Positions 10,518 to 20,309 are shown, numbered from the stretch's first letter. The stretch is DNA of 64,000 nt from Arsenophonus sp031446165 (GCA_031446165.1 CP132905.1:248001-312000); one strand, 5' to 3'. The notes: generated from the sequence alone by a model not told the origin. Translations and numbers: made by a program.

Positions 10518-10799
10518 ATGAGTAAGGGGCAATCTTTGCAAGATCCGTTCCTGAACGCCTTGCGTCGTGAAAAGGTTTCGGTTTCTATATATTTGATAAA
10601 TGGGATTAAATTACAAGGTTACATTGAATCATTCGATCAATTTGTTATTTTATTAAAAAATACAGTTAGTCAAATGATATATAAGCATGCGATTTCTACT
10701 GTAGTACCCTCACGTCCTATTTTTCATCAAAATCATACAGGTGGAAGTACCGGTTTAACGTATAATGTTGGCAATATATCAGTTGCTACAGAAAATTAA
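10518..10799 (+). CDS. hfq: RNA chaperone Hfq
   Basis: Hfq forms the Sm-like hexameric ring that pairs small RNAs with mRNAs and affects RNA stability. Residues 1-67 are almost identical to E. coli: KGQSLQDPFLNALRRE and the Sm2 motif YKHAISTVVPSRP are present. The C-terminal tail is shortened and changed (93 residues against 102). AAGGAAAG lies about 9 bases before the ATG. It retains its mutL-miaA-hfq context but hflX, normally next, is gone. Keeping Hfq in such a reduced genome suggests some post-transcriptional regulation survives, though no sRNA gene was recognised here. Confidence 0.98.
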   Translation: MSKGQSLQDPFLNALRREKVSVSIYLINGIKLQGYIESFDQFVILLKNTVSQMIYKHAISTVVPSRPIFHQNHTGGSTGLTYNVGNISVATEN

Positions 10800-11881
10800 G
10801 ATTTAATAAAATGAATATATATAAGGATCGCTAATAGCTTTTTTTCTGATTGTATATATAAATAGTATATCATTCTATGATGATATCCTAAATACAAAAA
10901 ATAAAATTAAAAGGATTTGATTATATAGAAAATATATTATCTTTTCTTGTATAGTATATAAAAGAATATTTTTAACGTTAGATCGAATAATATATGTAAG
11001 ATTTTTTAACAGTATTACTCAATTTTTAATTGAAAAATATTGATATTAAATGTATTTGTTGTAAGTAAAAAAATTTGCAGAAAATTGATGATATTAATTA
11101 TCAGTTATTAAAAATCTGATATATTTATTTTTATAGAAAATGAAAATAAAATAAAAGTAAATCGTTTAATAAATTAAGTTCATAAAGAATCATTTTTTAT
11201 TTTTTTTGTTTTTATTACTTTAATCGAAAAAGAAAGGGTTATTTCCTTAAGTTATTTTTTTAATTTTCTTGAAATATATTTTTTTTGCGATGTATTATTT
11301 ATTTTATTTGCTAAAATTATTTATTTATTTGCTAAATATTTGTTAAAAATCATTAAAAATAAACAATTTATTTAATATTTTTAATAATTAAAATTAGTTT
11401 TTAAATACCATTAATTATGTGTATTTTTTCTGTTAGTAATATCACTAAAATTACGCAAATATTTTTTTTGATTATATAATTTACAGAAATATTTTTTATT
11501 TTCTGTATTTTTGATATAAAAATATTTTAATTTGTATTTTTTAATTTTTCATTTTTTAATATTATTGCTAATTGATATAACTATATTATAGTTGTTGAAA
11601 TATATTTTTTGATTATAAACGATTATTAATCGCAGATAATTTTTTATTTAATATTATATAAAGAATGATAATATTATATAAAAAAATATATATTTAATAT
11701 AAATATTGCTTTTTAAAATTATTGTTATTGTTTATTTCGTAAGGTTTAATAAATAAAAAACATTTTTATTTTATAAAAGCATTTTAGTAATTTAAAAATT
11801 ATAAGACTAATGTATAATTAAAATGCGATTACTAACTAAAAAACTTTCGAGATTAAAAAAAAATAAATAAGGGGTTTTAAA
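10800..11881. other. Gene desert where hflX is expected
   Basis: In E. coli hflX (a 426-residue ribosome-associated GTPase) fills this position. No open frame remains. Short pieces on the + strand near 11220-11260 and 11440-11480 loosely resemble parts of the HflX G domain (for example VISLS-YF against VSLVGYT), but this is too weak to call a pseudogene. Nothing else was recognised. Confidence 0.45.
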
Positions 11882-13084
11882 ATGCCGTGGAATCAGCATG
11901 GTAATAATAGACGGGATAGTGATCCATGGGGGAGCAACAAAAATAGCTCTAATGGCAATGCAAGACATCCTAGAAAAGAAAAATATAATTTTAATAATTT
12001 ATTTTGCAAAATTATGCGTAAGATTGGTGGATGGGGTACCAATAATATAAACAATAAAAATAATATGAAAATTAATTTTATTTTTGTTGGATTAATTATT
12101 GGAATAATACTTATTGTTTGGATTGCAAGTGGTTTTTATACAATCAAAGAAAGTGATCGTGGGGTAGTATGTCGTTTCGGTAAATATAGTCATATAGTGA
12201 AGCCTGGTTTGAATTGGAAGTTTGCTTTTATAGAAAAAGTGATTCCGGTTAATATTGAAACAATTCGTGAACAAGCTACTAATGGTATGATGTTAACTTC
12301 AGATGAAAATGTTATTCAAGTGGAAATGAATGTTCAATATAGAGTTATAAATCCCGCTCAATATTTATTTAATGTTACTAATCCTGATAATAGTTTAAGA
12401 CAAGCAACAGACAGTGCTGTAAGGGGTATTATTGGGCAATCAGAAATGGAACAAGTATTAACTACGAAACGTGCATTAATTCGTGATGAAACGCAAAAAG
12501 AATTAGAAAATACGATAAGACCTTATAAGATGGGAATCTTAATATTAGATGTTAATTTTCAGGTAGCTCGTCCACCAGAAGCTGTTAAAGCTGCATTTGA
12601 TGATGTTATTGCAGCACGTGAAGAAGAACAAAAAACTATTCGTGAAGCACATGCTTATCGTAATGAAGTTTTACCGTTGGCTAAAGGAAATGCACAAAAA
12701 TTGATCGAAGAGGGTAGGGCTTATAAATCAAGTGTTGTTTTTAAAGCTGAAGGTGAAGTAGCTAGTTTTGATAAAATTTTACCTGAATATCGGTCTTCAC
12801 CTAAAATTACAAGAGAACGTTTATATATTGAAATGATGGAACGTGTTTTAAGTAATACACGTAAAATTATTATGCATGAAAAAAATAATAATATATTAAT
12901 GCTTCAATTAGAAAAAAAAATGAGACATGATACAACAAATACAAAAACAAGTACAAAAAAAATAAAATCTTTACCTATTGCACAAGAACAAGATAGTTCT
13001 GCTGAAATTGCAGCACCTTATGTATATAATTATGGTTCGAGAGATAATATTACAGATAATAGTTCAAATCGTGTTGGGAGATAA
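11882..13084 (+). CDS. hflK: HflK, FtsH protease modulator
   Basis: HflK is a band-7/SPFH inner-membrane protein that assembles with HflC into a large periplasmic cage around the FtsH protease. The 400-residue product (E. coli 419) has a Gly/Asn-rich N-terminus (PWNQHGNN, DPWG), one transmembrane helix near residues 63-83, then the SPFH domain (GFYTIKESDRGVV, LTSDENV, MNVQYRV, RQATDSAVRG) and a helical C-terminal region. The N-terminal Gly-rich segment is shorter than in E. coli and the C-tail diverges. AAGGGG precedes the ATG at a suitable distance. hflC begins 5 bases after its stop, so the two are surely co-translated. Confidence 0.97.
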   Translation: MPWNQHGNNRRDSDPWGSNKNSSNGNARHPRKEKYNFNNLFCKIMRKIGGWGTNNINNKNNMKINFIFVGLIIGIILIVWIASGFYTIKESDRGVVCRFGKYSHIVKPGLNWKFAFIEKVIPVNIETIREQATNGMMLTSDENVIQVEMNVQYRVINPAQYLFNVTNPDNSLRQATDSAVRGIIGQSEMEQVLTTKRALIRDETQKELENTIRPYKMGILILDVNFQVARPPEAVKAAFDDVIAAREEEQKTIREAHAYRNEVLPLAKGNAQKLIEEGRAYKSSVVFKAEGEVASFDKILPEYRSSPKITRERLYIEMMERVLSNTRKIIMHEKNNNILMLQLEKKMRHDTTNTKTSTKKIKSLPIAQEQDSSAEIAAPYVYNYGSRDNITDNSSNRVGR

Positions 13085-13089
13085 TAATT

Positions 13090-14100
13090 ATGAATAAATC
13101 CTATTTTATTATTGTTTTTTCTATATTATTTGGACTTTATATGTCGATTTTTATAGTTCAAGAAACAGAAAGAGGTATTATTTTACGATTTGATAAGGTT
13201 GTTCGTAATAGTGAGAATAAACCTGTTGTCTATGATGCTGGATTGCATTTTAAAATACCATTCATTGAAACTGTAAAAATTTTAGATGCTCGTATTCAAA
13301 CATTAGATGTTCAAGCAGATCGTTATTTGACTAGAGAAAACAAAGATTTAATGGTAGATTCTTATTTAAAATGGCGTATTAATGATTTTAGTGCTTACTA
13401 TGTGGCTACCGGTGGAGGTGATTTTTATCAAGCTGAAATTTTATTAAAACGTAAATTTAGTGATCGATTACGTTCAGAATTTGGACGTTTAAATGTAAAA
13501 GATATTATCACAGATTCTCGTGGCCGTTTAACAGTAGATGTACGTGATACTTTAAATAAAGGTACTGCATCAGATATTGAAAGCAGCAAAAAAAATCCAG
13601 AGTCTATTGTAATGAACAAAGTTTATTCTGTAACAGAAATAGAGAACGAAAATACAGATGTTGTGAATACAAATAGTATGGCAGCTTTGGGAATTGAAGT
13701 TGTAGATGTAAGAATTAAGCGGATTGAATTACCTAGCGAAGTTTCAGAAGCTATTTATCAACGTATGCGTGCTGAAAGAGAAGCTGTAGCTCGTCAACAT
13801 CGTTCACAAGGTCAAGAGGAAGCGGTTAAGATTCGTGCTGCAGCAGATAAAACAGTAACTGAAACATTAGCTGAAGCGGAACGTACTGCATTGAGATTAC
13901 GTGGTGAAGGAGATGCGATGGTGATAAAAATATTTTCTGATGTTTTTAATCAAGATCCAGATTTTTATGCTTTTATACGTAGTTTAAGAGCATATGAGAA
14001 GAGTTTTAGAAAAAATAATGATGATATCATGGTTTTAAGTCCTAATATTGATTTCTTTCGTTATATGCACGCACCTAGTTACAAAAAAAATATAGAGTAA
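13090..14100 (+). CDS. hflC: HflC, FtsH protease modulator
   Basis: HflC is the partner of HflK in the HflKC cage around FtsH. The 336-residue protein (E. coli 334) has an N-terminal membrane anchor (SYFIIVFSILFGLYMSIFIV) and then the SPFH domain (VQETERGIILRFDKV, GLHFKIPF, LDVQADRYLTRENKDL). A charged coiled-coil follows with the conserved YQRMRAEREAVARQHRSQG and EEAVKIRAAAD segments. It lies 5 bases after hflK. yjeT, which follows in E. coli, is lost, and purA begins 158 bases downstream. Confidence 0.97.
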   Translation: MNKSYFIIVFSILFGLYMSIFIVQETERGIILRFDKVVRNSENKPVVYDAGLHFKIPFIETVKILDARIQTLDVQADRYLTRENKDLMVDSYLKWRINDFSAYYVATGGGDFYQAEILLKRKFSDRLRSEFGRLNVKDIITDSRGRLTVDVRDTLNKGTASDIESSKKNPESIVMNKVYSVTEIENENTDVVNTNSMAALGIEVVDVRIKRIELPSEVSEAIYQRMRAEREAVARQHRSQGQEEAVKIRAAADKTVTETLAEAERTALRLRGEGDAMVIKIFSDVFNQDPDFYAFIRSLRAYEKSFRKNNDDIMVLSPNIDFFRYMHAPSYKKNIE

Positions 14101-14258
14101 CAGAAGAACAAAGTGATGGTTATTTGGATAATTGATCCATAAAATGTTATTTTATTAAATAATTTTATATTTATTGGATATATTTTATTTAAATATTATC
14201 ACTTATTATTTTTAGGTAAGAATCAATATATTTTTAAAAAATAAGAGTCTATATCAAG

Positions 14259-15554
14259 ATGGGTAAAAATGTTGTAGTGTTAGGCACACAATGGGGTGAT
14301 GAAGGTAAAGGGAAAATAGTTGATTTATTGACTCAGTTTGTTCAATATGTTGTTCGTTATCAAGGTGGACATAACGCAGGACATACACTTTTAGTTAATG
14401 GAAAAAAAACTGTTCTCCATCTAATTCCATCAGGTATTTTGTATAAAAATGTAATTAACATTATTGGTAATGGTGTAGTATTAGAACCTAATGCGTTGAT
14501 TAATGAAATAAAAGTATTAGAAAAATTTGGAATAGAGGTAAATCAACGTTTAAAAATTTCAGCTTATTGCCCATTGATTTTACCACATCATATTGCTTTA
14601 GATAAGTTACGCGAAAAAGTTCGGGGTGAACAAGCTATAGGTACAACAGGACGTGGGATTGGTCCTGCTTATGAAGATAAAATTGCTCGTCGTGGATTAC
14701 GTGTTAGTGATTTGTTTAATGAAAAAATATTTGCCATTAAACTACAGGAAATTACTGATTATCATAATTTTCAATTAATAAACTATTATAATGTTCCTGC
14801 AATAGATTATCAAAAAACATTAGATGATATTATGAGGATTGCTGATATTTTGATGTCCATGACAATTGATGTAGCTGATCTATTATATCAGTCTTATAAA
14901 AAGGGAGCATCAATATTATTTGAAGGTGCACAAGGAACGTTATTAGATATTGATCATGGTACCTATCCTTATGTTACTTCATCAAATACAATAGCAGGGG
15001 GAGTATCTACTGGAACTGGTATAGGTCCTCTCCATATTAATTATGTTTTAGGTGTATTAAAATCTTATTCTACACGTGTTGGTGCTGGTTTTTTTCCTAC
15101 TGAATTATCAGACGATATCGGTGAATATTTAAGGAATAAAGGACAGGAATTTGGTACGACTACTGGTCGGTGTCGTCGTACTGGGTGGTTAGATATCGTT
15201 GCTGTTAATCGTGCAGTTCAGATTAATTCTCTTTCTAGTTTTTGTTTAACTAAATTAGATATATTAGATGGTTTAGAAGAAATTAAAATTTGCGTAGCTT
15301 ATCGTAAATTAGATGGTACTAAATTAAATATCACACCTTTAGTAACAGAAGAGTGGCAATATTTAGAACCAATATATGAAATATTACCAGGTTGGCACGA
15401 AAATACATGTGGGATAAAAGAATATGATCAGCTTCCTAAAGCAGCGATTAATTATATTAAACGTATTGAAGAATTAACTGGAATCCCCATAAATATTATC
15501 TCTACAGGTCCAGAACGTGCTGAAACAATTATATTATTTCATCCATTTAATTAA
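14259..15554 (+). CDS. purA: Adenylosuccinate synthetase
   Basis: PurA makes adenylosuccinate from IMP and aspartate using GTP, the committed step to AMP. The 431-residue product (E. coli 432) has the glycine-rich GTP loop GDEGKGKIVD near residues 13-22, GGHNAGHT, the IMP-binding TTGRGIGPAYEDK, and GTTTGRCRRTGWLD; all look intact. The Shine-Dalgarno is weak (AAGAG). It follows hflKC, and nsrR, which follows in E. coli, is missing. A very strong hairpin terminator lies about 50 bases downstream, so purA probably ends its transcription unit. Confidence 0.98.
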   Translation: MGKNVVVLGTQWGDEGKGKIVDLLTQFVQYVVRYQGGHNAGHTLLVNGKKTVLHLIPSGILYKNVINIIGNGVVLEPNALINEIKVLEKFGIEVNQRLKISAYCPLILPHHIALDKLREKVRGEQAIGTTGRGIGPAYEDKIARRGLRVSDLFNEKIFAIKLQEITDYHNFQLINYYNVPAIDYQKTLDDIMRIADILMSMTIDVADLLYQSYKKGASILFEGAQGTLLDIDHGTYPYVTSSNTIAGGVSTGTGIGPLHINYVLGVLKSYSTRVGAGFFPTELSDDIGEYLRNKGQEFGTTTGRCRRTGWLDIVAVNRAVQINSLSSFCLTKLDILDGLEEIKICVAYRKLDGTKLNITPLVTEEWQYLEPIYEILPGWHENTCGIKEYDQLPKAAINYIKRIEELTGIPINIISTGPERAETIILFHPFN

Positions 15555-15601
15555 TAATATTATTTAGTTCATAATTTTATTATTTAATAATATTTGTACT
15601 A

Positions 15602-15653
15602 AAAATTATAATAAACAACGCCTGAATACTCAGGCGTTGTTTATTATAATTTT
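15602..15653. terminator. 24-bp perfect stem-loop after purA
   Basis: A perfect 24-bp inverted repeat (15602-15625 and 15630-15653) with a 4-nt ATAC loop has a G+C-rich core ACGCCTGA/TCAGGCGT next to the loop. Its outer part gives A-rich and T-rich flanks on both strands, so it could stop transcription in either direction. It lies 48 bases after the purA stop. It is the strongest terminator-like structure I saw in the window. Confidence 0.9.
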
Positions 15654-16010
15654 ATAGTGAAGATATTTATGTTTTGTAATTTAACTAATATGCTAAAGTG
15701 TTATATCACTTATTTTTATTTGATTAGTAGACAATTTTAAGATTTACTTATTACTAATTATGAGAAAAAAGATTATATCAGTAAAATTATTTAGTGCTAA
15801 TAATTAATAAGATTCATATCATTTCTTATGTTATTCTTTTATTGAATAAAGTTATATTAAATATAATTATTTTTCAAAAAAATTACATAAATTATTATAG
15901 AAAATAATGAGTATTTTTATTATTTTTTATAAAAATGCATAAGAAAGAAATACAGATCATATTCATTTGAGATATTATATGAATAATAAGATAATTAGTG
16001 GAGGATTTTG
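15654..16010. other. Gap where nsrR is expected
   Basis: Between the purA terminator and rnr, E. coli encodes the nitric-oxide-sensing repressor NsrR (about 140 residues). The gap is too short for an intact copy and I recognise no remnant. The promoter of rnr should lie here, but base composition makes any -10/-35 call unreliable. Confidence 0.4.
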
Positions 16011-18227
16011 ATGGTGACAAAAGATCCTTATAAAGAGCGCGAAGCAAAAAAATATCATTTACCAATTGCAAGTCGCGAACATATCTTAGAAATTTTATCA
16101 CAGTTTATTACTCCAGTGAGTCGCCATAAAATTGCTAGAATATTACAATTAACAAAAGAAAAAGAGTTAAATGCCTTAAATCGTCGGTTACGTGCAATGG
16201 AACGTGATGGACAATTAATATTTGAGCATCAATGCTATATTTTACCTAAATATGTCAATTTAATTAAAGGTACAGTTATTGGTCATCGTGATGGTTTTGG
16301 TTTTGTACGTGTAGATGGTCATAAAAATGATTTTTATCTTTCTTTGCAAGAAATGAAAAAAACTTTACACGGAGATGTAGTACTTGTTCATCCAATTAAA
16401 AAAACAAGAAGAGGACGTAAAAGAGTTCGTGTTGTTAAAGTTCTTATTCCAAGAAATAAAAATATTGTAGGACGCTATTTTTTAGAAAGCAACATTGGAT
16501 ATGTTATACCTGATGATAGCCGATTATCTTTTGAAATTTTAAATCTTAAAAAGCATGTTAATGGTAGTAATCTTAAAATAGGTAATATAGTCGTAGTGGA
16601 AATGATAACAAGACCTGTTGATCATGTCCAAGCATTAGGAAATATTATTGAAGTATTAGGTGAAAACATGGGTACGAATATAGCGGTAGATGTTGCATTA
16701 AGAACCTATGATATACCTTATATTTGGCCACAAGAAGTTGAAAAGCAAATAGCCAATTTTTCAAAAGAGATTCCTTTTTTAGAAAAGGAGAGACGCATAA
16801 ATTTATCTCATTTGCCTTTGGTTACAATCGATGGTGAAGATGCTAGAGATTTTGATGATGCGGTTTATTGTATGCCAAAAAAAGGAGGAGGATGGTTTTT
16901 ATGGGTTGCAGTTGCTGATGTAAGTTATTATGTACAACCAAATACGGCATTAGATGATGAGGCTTTGAATAGAGGAAATTCTATTTATTTTCCTTCACGT
17001 GTGATTCCTATGTTACCTGAGGTGCTTTCTAACGAATTGTGTTCTTTAATTCCGCAAGTGGATCGTTTGTGTATGGTATGTGAAATAGAATTATCAACCG
17101 TAGGAGAAATCATTACTTCAAAATTTTATGAAGGAGTCATGTGTTCTCATGCAAGATTAACTTATACAACAGTCTGGAAAATTTTACAGGGAGATAAAAA
17201 GCTGCGGAAGTTACATAAAAATATAGTACCACATCTGGATCAACTTTATCAATTATATAAAACGTTAGATATAGCAAGAATAAATAGAGGTGCTATCTCT
17301 TTTGAATCAGAGGATGCAAAATTTATTTTTAATGAAGATCAAAGAATTAAAGATATTCAATCTATTGAACGTAATGATGCTCATAAATTAATTGAAGAAT
17401 GTATGATTTTAGCAAATATAGCAGCAGCAAATTTTATTGAACGCAATCAAGAACCATCTTTATATCGTATTCATGATATACCAAAAAAAGAAAGTGTAAT
17501 AAATTTACGTGCTGTTTTTAGTGAATTTGGTTTAATTTTACCTGGTGATATTAAGCCTCAATCAGTTGATTATGCTAAAATTATGAATATCATTGCTGAA
17601 CGTGCAGATCATGAATTATTAAAAACCATGATTTTACGCTCTATGAATCAAGCCTGTTATCATTATGAAAATAGAGGACATTTTGGATTAGCATTGAAAG
17701 CTTATACACATTTTACTTCACCTATTCGTCGGTACCCCGATTTACTTTTGCATCGTTCAATTAAATATATTTTGTCCAAAGAACATCGGCATAATGAATA
17801 TAATCAAATTACAACTGGTGGTTGGCATTTTGATCCGCATGAAATGTCAGTATTTGGTGAACATTGTTCAATGACAGAAAGACGTGCTGAAGAAGCCATT
17901 AGAGATGTTTCTGATTGGTTAAAATGTGATTTTATGCAAAACAAAGTAGGCAATATATTTACTGGTATTATTACAAATGTTACCAGTTTTGGTTTCTTTG
18001 TTCGTTTAAGTGATCTTTTTATTGATGGTCTTGTTCATATTTCTTCATTAAAAAATGATTATTATTATTTTGATAATATAGGACAACGTCTTATTGGTCG
18101 ATCTTTTGGAATTATATATCGTCTTGGTGATAAAGTAGAGATCAAAGTTGAAGCTGTAAATTTAGATGATCGTAAGATCACTCTTACATTAATTTCTTCT
18201 AAAAAAACTTGCAATAAGAAACTTTAA
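16011..18227 (+). CDS. rnr: Ribonuclease R
   Basis: RNase R is a processive 3'-5' exoribonuclease that degrades structured RNA. The domain order is intact: N-terminal helix-turn-helix, cold-shock domains (KGTVIGHRDGFGFVRV), the RNB catalytic domain with the aspartate cluster DGEDARDFDDAVY, and a C-terminal S1 domain (GIITNVTSFGFFVRLSD). At 738 residues it is about 75 shorter than E. coli (813) and lacks the long lysine-rich tail; the frame stops soon after the S1 domain. The ATG at 16011 is preceded by GGAGG with 6-base spacing; an in-frame TTG at 16008 is too close to it to be preferred. rlmB follows, as in E. coli. Confidence 0.97.
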   Translation: MVTKDPYKEREAKKYHLPIASREHILEILSQFITPVSRHKIARILQLTKEKELNALNRRLRAMERDGQLIFEHQCYILPKYVNLIKGTVIGHRDGFGFVRVDGHKNDFYLSLQEMKKTLHGDVVLVHPIKKTRRGRKRVRVVKVLIPRNKNIVGRYFLESNIGYVIPDDSRLSFEILNLKKHVNGSNLKIGNIVVVEMITRPVDHVQALGNIIEVLGENMGTNIAVDVALRTYDIPYIWPQEVEKQIANFSKEIPFLEKERRINLSHLPLVTIDGEDARDFDDAVYCMPKKGGGWFLWVAVADVSYYVQPNTALDDEALNRGNSIYFPSRVIPMLPEVLSNELCSLIPQVDRLCMVCEIELSTVGEIITSKFYEGVMCSHARLTYTTVWKILQGDKKLRKLHKNIVPHLDQLYQLYKTLDIARINRGAISFESEDAKFIFNEDQRIKDIQSIERNDAHKLIEECMILANIAAANFIERNQEPSLYRIHDIPKKESVINLRAVFSEFGLILPGDIKPQSVDYAKIMNIIAERADHELLKTMILRSMNQACYHYENRGHFGLALKAYTHFTSPIRRYPDLLLHRSIKYILSKEHRHNEYNQITTGGWHFDPHEMSVFGEHCSMTERRAEEAIRDVSDWLKCDFMQNKVGNIFTGIITNVTSFGFFVRLSDLFIDGLVHISSLKNDYYYFDNIGQRLIGRSFGIIYRLGDKVEIKVEAVNLDDRKITLTLISSKKTCNKKL

Positions 18228-18406
18228 ATATAAAAAATATACTAATAATGCGGCTAATATTTTAATTAATTTGAAATTTCATGATAAAAAATTCTTTAAC
18301 ATAATAAAATATTTATTATGTATAAACTTTTTTATAAACGATAATTTGTATTATCAACAATATTTTTTTGATATAATTTTTTATATTTATAAGTAATAAT
18401 AATTTT

Positions 18407-19150
18407 ATGAATAAAATAATTTATGGTATTCATTCAGTGCAAAAAATATTGGAAATAGATTATTTACGTTTTCAAGAAGTATATATTCTTAAAGACAATC
18501 AAAACAAACGTTTATTGTCACTAACTCATCAGTTTAATTGTTTAGGTATTGTTACACATAAAGTAAATCGTAAATGGATGGATCGCAAAACAGAAAACGC
18601 TGTACATCAAGGTATTGTCGCACTAGTTAAATCTGATAAAGCATATAAAGATAGTGATTTATTAATTATGCTTTCTCACATAAAAGTTCCTTTTATACTT
18701 ATACTAGATTGCATTACAGATCCATATAATTTAGGTGCCTGTTTACGTAGTGCAGATGCAGCTGGTGTTGATATGGTTATCGTACCTAAAGATAAATCTG
18801 CCAATCTTAATTCTATAGCTAAAAAAGTTGCTTGTGGTGCTGCTGAAAATACACCATTAATTCGAGTTACTAATCTTGCTCAAACATTACGTAAATTACA
18901 AAAAAATCATATTCAGATTATTGGTACAGTGACTGAAAGTGACTGTACGCCATTATATAATAAAAAGTTAACTGGAGCTATTGCTTTAGTAATGGGTACA
19001 GAGAATAAGGGTATGCGACGTTTAACAAGGAAAAACTGTGATGATTTAGTTCGCATTCCAATGTTAGGTAAAGTTAATTCTTTAAATGTTTCTGTTGCAA
19101 CAGGGATATGTTTATTTGAAATAGTACGTCAACGTTTTATTCATGTTTAA
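18407..19150 (+). CDS. rlmB: 23S rRNA (G2251-2'-O)-methyltransferase RlmB
   Basis: RlmB methylates the ribose of G2251 in the 23S rRNA P-loop. The 247-residue protein (E. coli 243) has the N-terminal substrate-binding domain (IYGIHSVQKIL, AVHQGIVA) and the SPOUT knot motifs DPYNLGACLRSADAAG, ALVMGTENKGMRRLT and SLNVSVATGICLFE. No clear Shine-Dalgarno precedes the ATG. It lies 179 bases after rnr. The yjfI-series genes that separate rlmB from rpsF in E. coli are deleted, bringing it within 200 bases of rpsF. Confidence 0.96.
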   Translation: MNKIIYGIHSVQKILEIDYLRFQEVYILKDNQNKRLLSLTHQFNCLGIVTHKVNRKWMDRKTENAVHQGIVALVKSDKAYKDSDLLIMLSHIKVPFILILDCITDPYNLGACLRSADAAGVDMVIVPKDKSANLNSIAKKVACGAAENTPLIRVTNLAQTLRKLQKNHIQIIGTVTESDCTPLYNKKLTGAIALVMGTENKGMRRLTRKNCDDLVRIPMLGKVNSLNVSVATGICLFEIVRQRFIHV

Positions 19151-19270
19151 GTGTTTTATAAATATTTTTTACAACACTTAATATTAGTAAAATACCTAAT
19201 CTATTATTTGAATTTTTATTGTAAAATCAGTATAATAAAATATATTTTTTCAATCGCAATAAAACAAGAA

Positions 19271-19322
19271 GTTCCTTACCTCCGCGATCTGATGCGGTTG
19301 ATTTTAATAAAAAGGAGGTTGA
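19271..19322 (+). promoter_or_regulatory. rpsF leader with competing stems (S6:S18 motif candidate)
   Basis: Two mutually exclusive pairings are visible just upstream of rpsF. In one, ACCTCC (19278-19283) pairs with GGAGGT (19314-19319). In the other, CCGC (19282-19285) pairs with GCGG (19294-19297). The bases are far more G+C-rich than the surroundings. Enterobacterial rpsF mRNAs are known to carry a leader bound by the S6:S18 protein complex that represses the operon, and a conserved CCG is part of that motif. Assignment to that family is inferred from position and shape. Confidence 0.6.
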
Positions 19323-19351
19323 CATGATAATCCATAAGGAGCAAAATTTTT

Positions 19352-19738
19352 ATGCGTCATTACGAAATTGTTTTCATGGTGCACCCAGATCAAAGCGATG
19401 CAGTATCAAATATGATTGAACGTTATACTAAATTGATTATTGATGCAAAAGGGAACATTTATCGTTTAGAAGATTGGGGTAGACGTCAATTAGCTTATAT
19501 GATAAAAAAATCACATAAGGCACATTATGTACTAATGAATGTAGAAGCTCCACAAGCAGCAATTGACGAATTAGAAACTATTTTTCGATTTAATGATGCT
19601 ATTATTCGTAGCATGATTATAAGAATTAAACGTGTTATTACAGAATCATCTCCTATGATGATTAAAAATAAAGAAAATCGTCTTTCTCATGATTCTGTTT
19701 ATGAATATCAAGAAACATTAAAAATTAAAGCAAATTGA
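19352..19738 (+). CDS. rpsF: 30S ribosomal protein S6
   Basis: bS6 binds the central domain of 16S rRNA together with bS18. The 128-residue product starts MRHYEIVFMVHPDQSDAV and contains the family-typical GNIYRLEDWGRRQLAY and KAHYVLMNVEAP segments; the C-terminal tail differs from E. coli. AAGGAG lies 7 bases before the ATG. A second strong Shine-Dalgarno, GGAGG, precedes an out-of-frame ATG at 19324 but is more likely part of the leader fold. The operon continues to rpsR and rplI, with priB missing between. Confidence 0.98.
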   Translation: MRHYEIVFMVHPDQSDAVSNMIERYTKLIIDAKGNIYRLEDWGRRQLAYMIKKSHKAHYVLMNVEAPQAAIDELETIFRFNDAIIRSMIIRIKRVITESSPMMIKNKENRLSHDSVYEYQETLKIKAN

Positions 19739-20031
19739 AAAAAGAAAAAATAGAGCATATAGCATGAGAAATAGTATATTCCTATTTCCTAATAATGTAT
19801 TGCTAGTAGCAATGTTATTTTCATATTTTTAAATCTCATATAATAAATATAATGAAAATTAGTATTTAAAAAATAAATAATAAAAACTAAAATTTTATAC
19901 TGAATCAGTATATTATAAAAAATATTTTATGTTATATCATTCTTCTAATAAATTTACATTTTTTAGTTTTTTTTAAAATTTTTGTATATGATATTTAATA
20001 CTTAAAGATAAATTATTGGAGAACATAAAAC
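19739..20031. other. Gap left by priB in the rpsF-rpsR interval
   Basis: In E. coli priB (primosomal replication protein N, 104 residues) starts at the rpsF stop and runs to rpsR. Here 293 bases remain, about the original length, but no frame stays open and I cannot recognise PriB residues with confidence. It is best read as a nearly erased priB. Confidence 0.45.
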
Positions 20032-20259
20032 ATGCCACGTTACTTTCGACGTCGTAAGTTCTGTAGATTTACAGCAGAAGGTATTCAAGAAATTGATTAT
20101 AAAGATATTACAACATTAAAAAATTATATCACTGAAAGTGGTAAAATTGTACCTAGTCGTATTACTGGAACCAGTGCGAAATATCAACGTCAGCTCGCTC
20201 AAGCAATTAAACGAGCGCGTTATTTATCTCTATTACCATATACAGATAATCATCAGTGA
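20032..20259 (+). CDS. rpsR: 30S ribosomal protein S18
   Basis: bS18 is the S6 partner in the small subunit platform. The 75-residue product is full length and near-identical to E. coli (PRYFRRRKFCRF, IDYKDI, PSRITGTSAKYQRQLA, AIKRARYLSLLPYTD). TTGGAG lies about 9 bases before the ATG. Together with S6 it is expected to feed back on the rpsF leader. rplI follows after 50 bases. Confidence 0.98.
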   Translation: MPRYFRRRKFCRFTAEGIQEIDYKDITTLKNYITESGKIVPSRITGTSAKYQRQLAQAIKRARYLSLLPYTDNHQ

Positions 20260-20309
20260 TTTATAAGTGATTTTTCCAGTGTTATGATGAATTTAGTCAG
20301 GATAAAATA

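Noticed and set aside
10800..11881. hflX pseudogene
   Set aside because: Only two short and weak resemblances in roughly the right place; not enough to separate from chance, so left as a gap description.
19324..19360. Short peptide gene starting at the ATG behind GGAGG in the rpsF leader
   Set aside because: The frame overlaps rpsF out of register with no recognisable product; more likely part of the regulatory leader.
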